NCBI GenBank assembly: GCA_964291505.2
Contig: OZ220216.1
Location: 1,240,001 to 1,304,000 of the forward strand
Direction: 5' to 3'
DNA: 64,000 nucleotides
Source of the DNA: Kistimonas sp964291505
GTDB lineage: Bacteria; Pseudomonadota; Gammaproteobacteria; Pseudomonadales; Endozoicomonadaceae
Shown piece by piece: positions 8,642 through 16,547 of this stretch; the first letter of the stretch is position 1, and every line of letters begins with the position of its first letter. The translations under genes were made by a program, and so were the position numbers. The notes under the pieces are model-generated. The model searched no databases. It had not been told where the DNA came from and saw nothing but the letters and a program-made list of their open reading frames with translations.

Positions 8642-9493
8642 TTGCTCAGTTACCGTCACAGTTTTCATGCCGGCAATCATGCCGATGTGCTCAAACATGC
8701 CACCCAGACATTGATCCTTGAAAAGCTTAAGGCCAAGGACAAGCCTTTTGTTTATCTCGATAGTCACAGTGGTGCAGGTCTGTACCGGCTGGATAGTGAA
8801 GAAGCCCGCAAGACAGCGGAATATGAAACCGGTATTGGTCGGTTGTCTGCGCAATTGGGCGATTACCCTGAACTCTCATCTTACGATGCCGTGATTCGAC
8901 AACTGAATCCGAAAGGAGCGTTGCAATACTATCCGGGTTCACCTGCCATTGCCGGCGCCATGCTGCGTGAACAGGATCAGCTGGTGCTGATGGAGTTGCA
9001 TAATCGCGAGATTGACGTGCTGCGGAAAAATATGGGGCGTGACCGACGAGTCACTATCCATCACCGTGACGGTTTCGAAGGATTGTCTGCGATTCTGCCT
9101 TTGCCGGTGCGCCGTGGACTGGTGCTGATTGACCCTTCCTATGAAATCAAGGAGGACTATCAACACACGCTTAATGCCGTGGTTTCGGCCTGGAAGAAGT
9201 GGCCAGTGGGCATTTTTGCGATCTGGTATCCGATTCTTTCACGCCAGCGCGACCGGAGTCGCTGGTTGCTTGAGCAGCTAGCCCGAGTGCCGTTTGCCAA
9301 TCTTCTGGTGACGGAGCTGGCGGTTTCAGAACAGGCAGAAGATTATGGTATGCACGGTTCCGGCATGGTGATTGTCAATGCCCCCTGGCAACTGGATGAG
9401 CAGTTGTCGGCATTGCTGCCTCGCCTTCAGGATTGCTTGGCGCCGAACGGGCAGGGACAGTGCCGGGTGGAATGGCTGATTGAACCGAAGTAA
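8642..9493 (+). CDS. rlmJ: 23S rRNA (adenine-2030-N6)-methyltransferase RlmJ
   Basis: SAM-dependent methyltransferase that modifies A2030 of 23S rRNA. The N-terminus SYRHSFHAGNHADVLKH is the family hallmark, YLDSHSGAG is the SAM-binding motif I, and IDPSYEIKEDY is the catalytic motif IV. The E. coli protein has DPPY here, so the second proline is replaced by serine. The length of 283 residues is normal. Translation begins at a TTG whose position is fixed by alignment to the family start and by the GGAGAG ribosome site just upstream. It is transcribed alone. Confidence 0.93.
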   Translation: MLSYRHSFHAGNHADVLKHATQTLILEKLKAKDKPFVYLDSHSGAGLYRLDSEEARKTAEYETGIGRLSAQLGDYPELSSYDAVIRQLNPKGALQYYPGSPAIAGAMLREQDQLVLMELHNREIDVLRKNMGRDRRVTIHHRDGFEGLSAILPLPVRRGLVLIDPSYEIKEDYQHTLNAVVSAWKKWPVGIFAIWYPILSRQRDRSRWLLEQLARVPFANLLVTELAVSEQAEDYGMHGSGMVIVNAPWQLDEQLSALLPRLQDCLAPNGQGQCRVEWLIEPK

Positions 9494-9576
9494 TGCGTGA
9501 GTTGTTGATGGTCAGTGTATTCGTGGCAATGAAGATTGCTGCGAGATCATGTTGCATTTGACTATTATGTAGAGTC

Positions 9577-9600
9577 CCGGACCACCAGGGTGGTGGCCGG
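9577..9600. terminator. Hairpin between convergent rlmJ and BMP gene
   Basis: GC-rich stem in which ccggaccacc pairs with gtggtggccgg with one bulge, placed midway between two converging genes. It has no long T-run, so it may be an inefficient terminator or a transcript-end stabiliser. Confidence 0.5.
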
Positions 9601-9621
9601 GTTGTATGATCTCAGGTGTGT

Positions 9622-10704
9622 TTATTTTGGCAGTTTGCCGTCAACACCTTCGACATACCAGTTCATGGACAAAATGTCCGAGTCGGTCAGTGTGGTGCCA
9701 GCGGCGACTTTCAGTGACCCATCTTGAGCCTTTATTGGACCTTGGAAGATAGCCAGCTCTCCACTGGTTAATTCAGCCTTGAGTGACTCAACCTGTTTGA
9801 CCACCGCTTCTGGAATGGCCTTATTGTACGGTGCCATCTCAATCATACCGGCGGCGAAACCGCCCCAGACATCAGCGGCTTTCCAGTTCTTGTCCAGCAC
9901 CGCTTTGGTTGTATCGGTGTAATAACCCGACCAGTCGACCAAGCTGCCGGTCAGATGCGCATCGGGACCAAACCGGGTCATGTCGGTGTCATAGCCAAAC
10001 GCGTAAACGCCTTTATCCTGGGCAGCCTGTACCGGTGCCGGTGAATCCGTGTGCTGGTTAATAATGTCAGCGCCCTGTGCGATAAGACTTTCAGCTGCTT
10101 CGCGCTCCTTGGCGGGGTCATACCAGCTATTGATCCAGACCACTTTTACCTTGGCGTCAGGGTTGACAGAGCGCAGACCCAGGGCGAATGCATTAATGCC
10201 CTGAACGACTTCCGGTATTGGGAAGGATCCCACATAACCAATCGTATTGGACTTGGTCATGTGGCCGGCGATGACACCCGTCAGGTAGCGTCCTTCATAG
10301 AAACGGGCGGAATAGGTGCCAACGTTCTTTGCCCGTTTGTAGCCGGTGGCGTGCTGGAACTTAACATTAGGGAACTGTTTCGCGACTTTCAGGGTCGGGT
10401 TCATGTAGCCGAATGATGTAGTGAATATGAGATCATGACCCTGTTGCGCCAGGGTGCGGATTACCCGCTCCGCATCGGCGCCTTCAGCGACACTTTCAAC
10501 GAAGGTGGTTTCCACTTTCTCTTCACCGAGGCTTTCCAGCATTTCGCGGCGACCCTCGTCGTGGCCAAATGTCCATCCGGCGTCGCCTACTGGGCCGACG
10601 TAGACAAAACCGACTTTCAACGGTTTTTCCGCACTGGCCATGGCCAGGCTTGAGAGAGCAGCGGTCATGAGTATGGCCGCAGTTTGTTTCAGCAGTTTTT
10701 TCAT
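9622..10704 (-). CDS. BMP-family ABC transporter substrate-binding protein
   Basis: Periplasmic binding protein of the basic membrane protein (Med/PnrA) family, which captures purine nucleosides or related ligands for an ABC importer. The start is the ATG at 10704, with GGGAG seven bases upstream. A longer frame upstream of it overlaps the neighbouring permease gene and lacks a signal sequence. Residues 1-25 are a Sec signal peptide ending AMA-SA. The mature protein starts VGFVYVGPVGDAGWTFGHDEGR, cut here as VGPVGDAGWTFGHDEG, a family signature. It is the last gene of the four-gene minus-strand operon at 14431-9622. Confidence 0.92.
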   Translation of the reverse strand: MKKLLKQTAAILMTAALSSLAMASAEKPLKVGFVYVGPVGDAGWTFGHDEGRREMLESLGEEKVETTFVESVAEGADAERVIRTLAQQGHDLIFTTSFGYMNPTLKVAKQFPNVKFQHATGYKRAKNVGTYSARFYEGRYLTGVIAGHMTKSNTIGYVGSFPIPEVVQGINAFALGLRSVNPDAKVKVVWINSWYDPAKEREAAESLIAQGADIINQHTDSPAPVQAAQDKGVYAFGYDTDMTRFGPDAHLTGSLVDWSGYYTDTTKAVLDKNWKAADVWGGFAAGMIEMAPYNKAIPEAVVKQVESLKAELTSGELAIFQGPIKAQDGSLKVAAGTTLTDSDILSMNWYVEGVDGKLPK

Positions 10705-10769
10705 TGTGACTCCCGTGTTGTGACTGCTTGTTGTCGTTATTGTCTGCTCAATGATGGATGGCACCGTGT

Positions 10770-11696
10770 TTAATGGCCGGGATGCCAGGGTTTGCCAAGT
10801 GACATGGGCGCCATCAGGTGTTTTCGTGCCTGGTTCTGTGACAGCAAAACGAGCACGACGATGGTCGCTACATAAGGCAGAGTGGCCAGCAGGTTGGATG
10901 ACACACTGACACCGGTTCCTTGTAACACCAGATGCAAGATACTTGCCGCACCAAACAGCCAGGCACCCAGAATAATCCGTCCGACTCGCCAGCTGGCGAA
11001 CACGACCAGTGCCAGTGCGATCCAACCTCGACCGGCGGTCATGTTTTCAGTCCACAGCGGCGTGTAGGCCAGTGACAAATACGCGCCGCCGAGACCCGCC
11101 ATGGCACCACCAAAGAGCACGGCCAGGTAGCGGACCTGCATCACCGGAAGCCCGACAGCTGTCGCCGAGTGAGGATTTTCTCCAACCGCCAGGGTGGTGA
11201 GGCCTGCGTGACTAAAGCGGAAAAAGCACCACACCAGCACCGTGAGAATCAGTGAAACATAGACCAGGGGATCTTGTGTAAACAAGGCTTTGCCGATAAT
11301 GGGAATCTCAGACAGCCAGGGAATGACCATGGGTTGGAGGCCTGTCAGGGCTCGACCGACATAATCACCCCCAATCCAGGCGCTAAGGCCTGTACCGATA
11401 ATGGTGAGCGCCAGCCCCGTGGCAACCTGGTTGGCGCGCAGATTCAGTGCCACCAGTCCGAACAGCAGTGCCATAGCGATACCGGCTGTCATACCGATAA
11501 GAACGCCGAGAGTCAGGCTACCGGTGGTGACGGCGCCCATAAAGCCGGCCACGGCACCCATTAGCATCATGCCTTCCTGGCCTAGGTTCAACACGCCGGA
11601 TTTTTCACAGACCATCTCGCCCAGGGCGACCAGTAACAGTGGGGTGCCGGTACGCACCATGGCAAACAGAATGCTGGTTAGCAGATCGATATCCAT
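10770..11696 (-). CDS. ABC transporter permease, BMP/nucleoside type (second permease)
   Basis: A 308-residue inner-membrane permease with about eight to ten membrane segments. EKSGVLNLGQEGMMLMGA near the N-terminus is the signature of the YufQ/NupQ-type permease that pairs with BMP binding proteins. The start at 11696 lies one base after the stop of the preceding permease gene, which implies translational coupling. It should form a heterodimeric channel with that partner, powered by the ATPase encoded first in the operon. Confidence 0.92.
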   Translation of the reverse strand: MDIDLLTSILFAMVRTGTPLLLVALGEMVCEKSGVLNLGQEGMMLMGAVAGFMGAVTTGSLTLGVLIGMTAGIAMALLFGLVALNLRANQVATGLALTIIGTGLSAWIGGDYVGRALTGLQPMVIPWLSEIPIIGKALFTQDPLVYVSLILTVLVWCFFRFSHAGLTTLAVGENPHSATAVGLPVMQVRYLAVLFGGAMAGLGGAYLSLAYTPLWTENMTAGRGWIALALVVFASWRVGRIILGAWLFGAASILHLVLQGTGVSVSSNLLATLPYVATIVVLVLLSQNQARKHLMAPMSLGKPWHPGH

Positions 11697-11697
11697 G

Positions 11698-12813
11698 TCA
11701 GCCCTCCACAGCGTTGGTGATGGTTGCAGCAGGTGCCTGCTCGACGACATTGGTCGGATGTTTAAGGCGTATGCGGTAGCCAACCAGGAAATCGCAAGCC
11801 AGCAGGAACATCAGCAGCATCCCTTGGAATAGGCTGCCTAGGGCCAGAGGCAGGCCGAGGCTGATCTGCCCCATCTCTCCGCCCATGTAGACCAGCGCCA
11901 TCAGTGCGCTGGCCAGGGTAATACCCACGGGGTGCAACCGTCCTAGGAAAGCGACGATGATGGCAGCATAGCCATACCCCGGTGATACCTGCGGCACCAA
12001 CTGGCCAATGGGGCCGGTCACTTCACTGATACCGGCAAGGCCAGCCAGTGCACCACAAAAGAGAAAGCTGAAATAAACCAGTTTCTTTTCACTGAAGCCG
12101 GCGTATCCTGCTGCGCCACGATCCAGCCCGATGACCCGCAGCTGGAACCCGATAAATAACCGGCTCATTAACACCCAGACAACAACAACAGCCAGCAGGG
12201 CAAACAGCAGCCCGGGATGGAGTCGGGTACCTTCAATTAGTATGGGTAGTGTGACAGCGTCTTCAAACAGGGCGGATTGCGGGAAGTTAAAGCCATAGGG
12301 ATCCATCAATGGGCCATGTACCCCGAACAGCAGCAGGTTCAGGGCAATATAGTTAAGCATGATGGTGGTCAGGATTTCATTGGTATTGCAGTGATTGCGT
12401 AGAAAGGCCGGTATTGCCGCCCAGGCGAGTCCTGCAGCGGCACCTGACAGGAGTACAATCGGCAGTGCAACGACGCCCAGTGTCTCAACCCATTCCAGGG
12501 CGACATACCCGCCGATCAGGGCGCCCATTACGAACTGGCCTTCTGCCCCGATATTCCAGATGCTGGCCCTGAAACAAATGGCCAAGCCCAGTGCGCAGAG
12601 TAGCATGGGGGCCGCTTTAATACAGAGTTCCGCAACGCCGTACCAAGAACTGACAGGTGCAATAAAAAAGGTGTAGAGACCAACTAAGGGATCCTGTCCC
12701 CGCCACAGGAAAATGAGTACACCGGCTGTAAGGGTTAGCAGGGTGGCCAGCAGCGGTGACAGGTAGGCCATTACCCGGGAATCCTGCGGCCGTCGTTCAA
12801 TGCTCAGGCGCAT
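11698..12813 (-). CDS. ABC transporter permease, BMP/nucleoside type (first permease)
   Basis: A 371-residue inner-membrane permease of the YufP/NupP type. The segment FRASIWNIGAEGQFVMGALIG is the family signature, here given as IWNIGAEGQFVMGA. About ten hydrophobic segments are visible and the C-terminal 25 residues are cytoplasmic and charged. Its start overlaps the end of the ATPase gene by 17 bases and its stop is one base before the next permease start, so the four genes form one tightly coupled operon. Confidence 0.92.
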   Translation of the reverse strand: MRLSIERRPQDSRVMAYLSPLLATLLTLTAGVLIFLWRGQDPLVGLYTFFIAPVSSWYGVAELCIKAAPMLLCALGLAICFRASIWNIGAEGQFVMGALIGGYVALEWVETLGVVALPIVLLSGAAAGLAWAAIPAFLRNHCNTNEILTTIMLNYIALNLLLFGVHGPLMDPYGFNFPQSALFEDAVTLPILIEGTRLHPGLLFALLAVVVVWVLMSRLFIGFQLRVIGLDRGAAGYAGFSEKKLVYFSFLFCGALAGLAGISEVTGPIGQLVPQVSPGYGYAAIIVAFLGRLHPVGITLASALMALVYMGGEMGQISLGLPLALGSLFQGMLLMFLLACDFLVGYRIRLKHPTNVVEQAPAATITNAVEG

Positions 12814-14431
12814 ACTTTTCCTCCGGGCTTTCTGGTGTTGGATTGAGGGGTGTTGAAGTGATGTCGTCTACGGTGAACAGGCCGGCCATCCAGCTCCCCA
12901 CTTCATCGAGACTGACGTCATCGGTCGGCTTTATCGGTGACAACTGACCGTTACACAGTGCGCCGATTCGGTCGCTTATCTGGAACAGTTCATCCAAGTC
13001 TTCAGAAATAACAATGATGGCAGCGCCCGCATCTCGCAGGGCAATCAAGGCTTCATGGATGGTGTTGGCTGCACCGACATCGACGCCCCAGGTGGGATGC
13101 GCGCAAACCAATACCTCGGGACGTTGCAGAATCTCCCGACCAATAATGAATTTTTGCAGGTTGCCGCCGGACAAGCTTTTGGCCGCTGCTTTGCTGGTGG
13201 ATGTCTTGACGCCAAAGTGTTCGATGATACGGTCGGCGAAGGCCGTGACACGCCGGTTGCGGACAAAGCCGCCGGTAACAGTATCCTGCAGAAAACCGGT
13301 CAGCAGGGTGTTGTCGCGAAGGTGCATATCCGGCACAGCACCGCGCCCCAGTCGCTCTTCCGGCACCATGCAAATGCCGTTTGCCCGTCGTCGACGGGGT
13401 GACCAGTGACCAATAGATTGATCATCCATCTGTAAACTCTGTTTCACGCTGGCGCGTCGTTCACCGCTAAGCAGTGATAACAACTCTTTCTGACCATTTC
13501 CGGCCACCCCGGCAATACCCAGGATTTCACCGCGCAGTGCAGAAAAATGAACACCTTTGAGGGCTGTTCCAAAGCTGTGATCTGCCGGTTCGGATAACTG
13601 GTCAATAATCAGTGCCGCGTTTTTTCCGGTCTGGCTGGGATAGCGGGTATGCAGTCGGGCGTTGTTGCCGACCATCATCCTGGCCATGGCCTGGGGTGCG
13701 GTGGTTTTTGGGTTGCACTGACCGGTAATACGGCCATGGCGAAGGATCGTGGCAGTGTGGCAGAGTGCCTGTACTTCATGCAGCTTGTGGCTGATAAACA
13801 GAATGCTGCAACCTTCCTGGCTTAACTGTCGCAGGACAATAAACAGTTTGTCGACTTCAGAGGGTGTAAGTACCGATGTAGGTTCATCCAGAATCAACAG
13901 GCGGACTTTCTGGATAAGGCAGCGGATAATCTCCACACGCTGTCGTTCACCCGTTGATAGAGTATGGACATGACGGTCAGGATCGACCGGCATCCCATAC
14001 TGTTCAGCGGTTTCGGTAATGCGTATGGCCAGGGATTTCAGGTTGCCGGTACTTTTTTTGCCCAGAGAGAGGGCAATGTTTTGGGCAACTGTGAGGGTTT
14101 CGAACAGGGAGAAATGCTGAAACACCATGCCGATGCCCAGCTGTCTGGCCTGTGCCGGTGAGTTCAGTCTGGCAGGCTTTCCGTCCCACCAGATTTGTCC
14201 TTTGTCTGGTTGGGTGACGCCGTAGAGAATTTTCATCAATGTGCTTTTGCCGGCACCGTTTTCACCCAGCAGGGCGTGGATCTCGCCGGGTTGAATCGAC
14301 AGGGCAATATTGTCGCTGGCAATGACACCGGGATAGGTTTTGGTGACGCCCTCGCAACGGATGCGGGGGATGGCATCCGTTTCCGCGGGATGGCCTGAAT
14401 CCATAAGCGTGCTGCTCCGGTTGTGTGGCAC
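12797..14431 (-). CDS. ABC transporter ATPase with two nucleotide-binding domains (YufO/NupO/RbsA type)
   Basis: Tandem ATPase energising the adjacent permeases. The first domain has Walker A GENGAGKST, signature LSTGERQRVE and Walker B LLILDEPTSVL. The second domain has a degenerate Walker A (GVAGNGQKE), as is usual for this family, with signature SGGNLQKFI. The GTG at 14431 has an AAGGA eight bases upstream; the ATG at 14404 is the alternative start. Together with the permeases and BMP protein it forms a nucleoside/purine-type importer; the exact ligand is inferred from the family. Confidence 0.93.
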   Translation of the reverse strand: MPHNRSSTLMDSGHPAETDAIPRIRCEGVTKTYPGVIASDNIALSIQPGEIHALLGENGAGKSTLMKILYGVTQPDKGQIWWDGKPARLNSPAQARQLGIGMVFQHFSLFETLTVAQNIALSLGKKSTGNLKSLAIRITETAEQYGMPVDPDRHVHTLSTGERQRVEIIRCLIQKVRLLILDEPTSVLTPSEVDKLFIVLRQLSQEGCSILFISHKLHEVQALCHTATILRHGRITGQCNPKTTAPQAMARMMVGNNARLHTRYPSQTGKNAALIIDQLSEPADHSFGTALKGVHFSALRGEILGIAGVAGNGQKELLSLLSGERRASVKQSLQMDDQSIGHWSPRRRRANGICMVPEERLGRGAVPDMHLRDNTLLTGFLQDTVTGGFVRNRRVTAFADRIIEHFGVKTSTSKAAAKSLSGGNLQKFIIGREILQRPEVLVCAHPTWGVDVGAANTIHEALIALRDAGAAIIVISEDLDELFQISDRIGALCNGQLSPIKPTDDVSLDEVGSWMAGLFTVDDITSTPLNPTPESPEEKYAPEH

Positions 14432-14700
14432 GGTCTGATTCCTTTCAGCCCTGCTGTGTTGTTATTGGTCTGTGTGACGCAGGTGGTCGGTGATCATTGG
14501 GATGATGGCCGACCATTAAAAACGGTTGTTTGTCTGTTACACGTCAGATTTTGACGATAACCGTTTCTCTATGAGGCGATATTGTATGACAAAACGCGGG
14601 TTCTGAAAGCCCGTCAGGATGCTGAACCGGGTTATCTTTTGATAAACAAAGCAGAAGTTAACGCGATTTAGGAGAGAAATGTCGTAAAACGGGGGGGCAA
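14432..14700 (-). promoter_or_regulatory. Leader region of the BMP importer operon, with hairpins
   Basis: About 270 non-coding bases precede the ATPase gene. On the minus strand CGGG-CTTTCAGAA-CCCG is followed by cgTTTT (14595-14617), and AAACGGTT pairs with AACCGTTT across 14521-14565. This could be an attenuator or a ligand-sensing leader. I compared it with the purine riboswitch consensus from memory and did not find the conserved core, so no class is named. Confidence 0.3.
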
Positions 14701-14733
14701 TGCGCACGTTCTTAACCGATGAGAACATGCGCA
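14701..14733 (-). terminator. Hairpin downstream of the DUF2147 gene
   Basis: Twelve-bp stem, tgcgcacgttct pairing with agaacatgcgca apart from one wobble, placed 20 bases after the stop of the minus-strand gene. No T-run follows, so it may be a transcript-end hairpin. Confidence 0.5.
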
Positions 14734-14753
14734 GCGATCTTACAAAAGAGACG

Positions 14754-15212
14754 TTAGCCTTCGACCTTTTCCCACACCTGGGAACGGCCAATGAGCGCAA
14801 AACCGATGAAACCACGGACTTCCAGCTTCTTGCCGCCGTCCAGTACTTTCATGTTAGCGGAGTAAACTTTGCCGTTTTCCGGATCCAGGATCTTGCCGTC
14901 TTCATACTGGCCGTCCTTGTCTTTCATGTTCCAGATGATGGTCATGCCTTCGATGGGCTGATTCTTGCGGCTGCCGTCACACTTCTTACAGACTTCCTGA
15001 CGTTTGGCTTCGTCCATGATTTGCATAACCTTGCCGGTCAGTACGCCGTTGTCTTCCTGGATGGTAACGATGCTTTTTACTTCACCGGTTTCGTCGTCAA
15101 TGGTTTTCCATTGGCCCACTGCCGTTTGCGCCATAACCTGGCTGGTGGCGAACAGCGCGGCAAGCAGGATCATGGCCTGTTTGATGGAGGGCAAGAAGGC
15201 TGGGAGCTTCAT
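14754..15212 (-). CDS. DUF2147 family exported protein
   Basis: A 152-residue protein with a Sec signal peptide (cleavage after VMA, about residue 28) and a small beta-rich domain. GQWKTIDDETGEVKSIV and the closing GRSQVWEKV are characteristic of DUF2147, a family of periplasmic or outer-membrane-associated proteins of unknown function. A CKKC pair at about residues 75-78 could bind a metal or form a disulfide. The start ATG has AAGGA nine bases upstream. It is monocistronic. Confidence 0.85.
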   Translation of the reverse strand: MKLPAFLPSIKQAMILLAALFATSQVMAQTAVGQWKTIDDETGEVKSIVTIQEDNGVLTGKVMQIMDEAKRQEVCKKCDGSRKNQPIEGMTIIWNMKDKDGQYEDGKILDPENGKVYSANMKVLDGGKKLEVRGFIGFALIGRSQVWEKVEG

Positions 15213-15354
15213 GATGACATTTCCTTGTTGTAATCAGACAGTCGGGTTCAATGAGTGAATGGGGCGGGAGTCTATCATCAACCCGACAGGGTGATCAGTG
15301 GCTGAATCGTAAAGATGTTTACGGCGTGTAAGTCAGTCGCGATGAAATACCCCA

Positions 15355-16365
15355 TTATAGTTTGAACAATTTGCCCCTGACGCTGAGTCGGTAGTCCGAT
15401 GGCGTCACTTGGATTTTCTGTTTGAACAAGCGACAGAAGTAGCCGGTATCCTGAAACCCGGTATGAAGGGCAACTTCCGTGATGCTCAGGTTGGTGGTTT
15501 TCAGCAGATCCCTGGCAGCAGCCAGCCGGAGATTGTTGAGGTATTCCAGTGGTGTGACGCCGGTTGCTTCTTTGAAACGTCGGTTAAGTGAACGCTGGCT
15601 CAGGGAGAAGTAAGCGGCCAGTTCGCGCATATTCACGACTTCGCCCAAGTGTTCATGCAGCCATTGCTGGATGGTGATGATGGTTTCATCCTCATGGGCA
15701 CTGTCCTGCTCGAACGAATAAAACACGTCATTCAGTGGCCGGCGGATTTCCGGCGAGAACTGCCGTTCAACCCGGGCGGCGACGGTGTCATCAAAGAAGT
15801 GACTGATCAGATGCACCATCAGATCGGCAACCGAGTTGACGCTGCCGGCACAGTAAAGTTGGCCACTCTGGGTAATCAGATGGTGGCGTTTCAGGATCAC
15901 CCGCGGAAACAGGTGCTCAAACTGATCCAGATAATGCCAGTGGGTGGTGGCTGGCTTTCCATCGAGTAGTCCGGCGCCTGCCATCAGGTAAACGCCTGTG
16001 CCAGCGGCGCAGATCAGTGCGCCATCCTGATAGCGCTGGCGCAACCACGCAATCAGGTCCGGATAGCGCTGCAGGAGCGGACGGGGATTACGCCACAGGG
16101 CTGGCAAGATAATCAGATTGCAGTGCTCTATATCCAGATAGCTGCAATCGGGAAGGAGCCGGAGGCCGCCACTCAGGGTGAGGGGCGCGCTGTCATGGCT
16201 TGCGGTTACCAGGGTGAGATTCGGGTAGCTGGCATTCAGGCTGTCACCGATGGTTTTCGCGGCAGACAGCATCTCAGCAGGCAGGCTGATGCTGGTCCCG
16301 ATCATGCGGTCAAGCGCCACCATACAGACCGAGAGGGTGGCAGGATTCGCGATAGGTATTTCCAC
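15355..16365 (-). CDS. GlxA-family transcriptional regulator (DJ-1/PfpI plus AraC HTH)
   Basis: A 336-residue regulator. Residues 1-200 form a DJ-1/PfpI-like amidotransferase fold, with ICAAGTGVYLMAGAGLLDG in the nucleophile-elbow region, and residues 220-330 form an AraC-type double helix-turn-helix (SLSQRSLNRRFKEATG, then VALHTGFQDTGYFCRLFK). GlxA-type regulators usually activate catabolic or stress genes after binding a small metabolite at the DJ-1-like domain. The start is GTG with ACAGG eight bases upstream. It is divergent from fabY across a 180-base gap that contains an inverted repeat. Confidence 0.9.
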   Translation of the reverse strand: MEIPIANPATLSVCMVALDRMIGTSISLPAEMLSAAKTIGDSLNASYPNLTLVTASHDSAPLTLSGGLRLLPDCSYLDIEHCNLIILPALWRNPRPLLQRYPDLIAWLRQRYQDGALICAAGTGVYLMAGAGLLDGKPATTHWHYLDQFEHLFPRVILKRHHLITQSGQLYCAGSVNSVADLMVHLISHFFDDTVAARVERQFSPEIRRPLNDVFYSFEQDSAHEDETIITIQQWLHEHLGEVVNMRELAAYFSLSQRSLNRRFKEATGVTPLEYLNNLRLAAARDLLKTTNLSITEVALHTGFQDTGYFCRLFKQKIQVTPSDYRLSVRGKLFKL

Positions 16366-16380
16366 GGCATTTGCCTGTTT

Positions 16381-16406
16381 TGGCCAATATGTCTAATTAT
16401 ATGGCC
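16381..16406. promoter_or_regulatory. Inverted repeat, possible operator of the GlxA-type regulator
   Basis: TGGCCAATAT and ATATGGCCA flank a short spacer 16 bases before the regulator start, in the gap shared with fabY. Symmetry and location suggest an autoregulatory binding site; no consensus for this regulator is known to me. Confidence 0.35.
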
Positions 16407-16547
16407 AAAATGGCGAATTGGTAGGCGGTCGTCCTGAATACACTATGAATTAAAGACATTTAGTCATTACTTGATTCAGAGGGCGGAATCGTTGGTTCCG
16501 CCCGGGTCGGCGTCTGCTCCGGCCCTGGATATCCGGAGGTTGTTAGG

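Noticed and set aside
14432..14600. Purine riboswitch upstream of the BMP importer
   Set aside because: The conserved core of the purine aptamer is absent, although hairpins exist.
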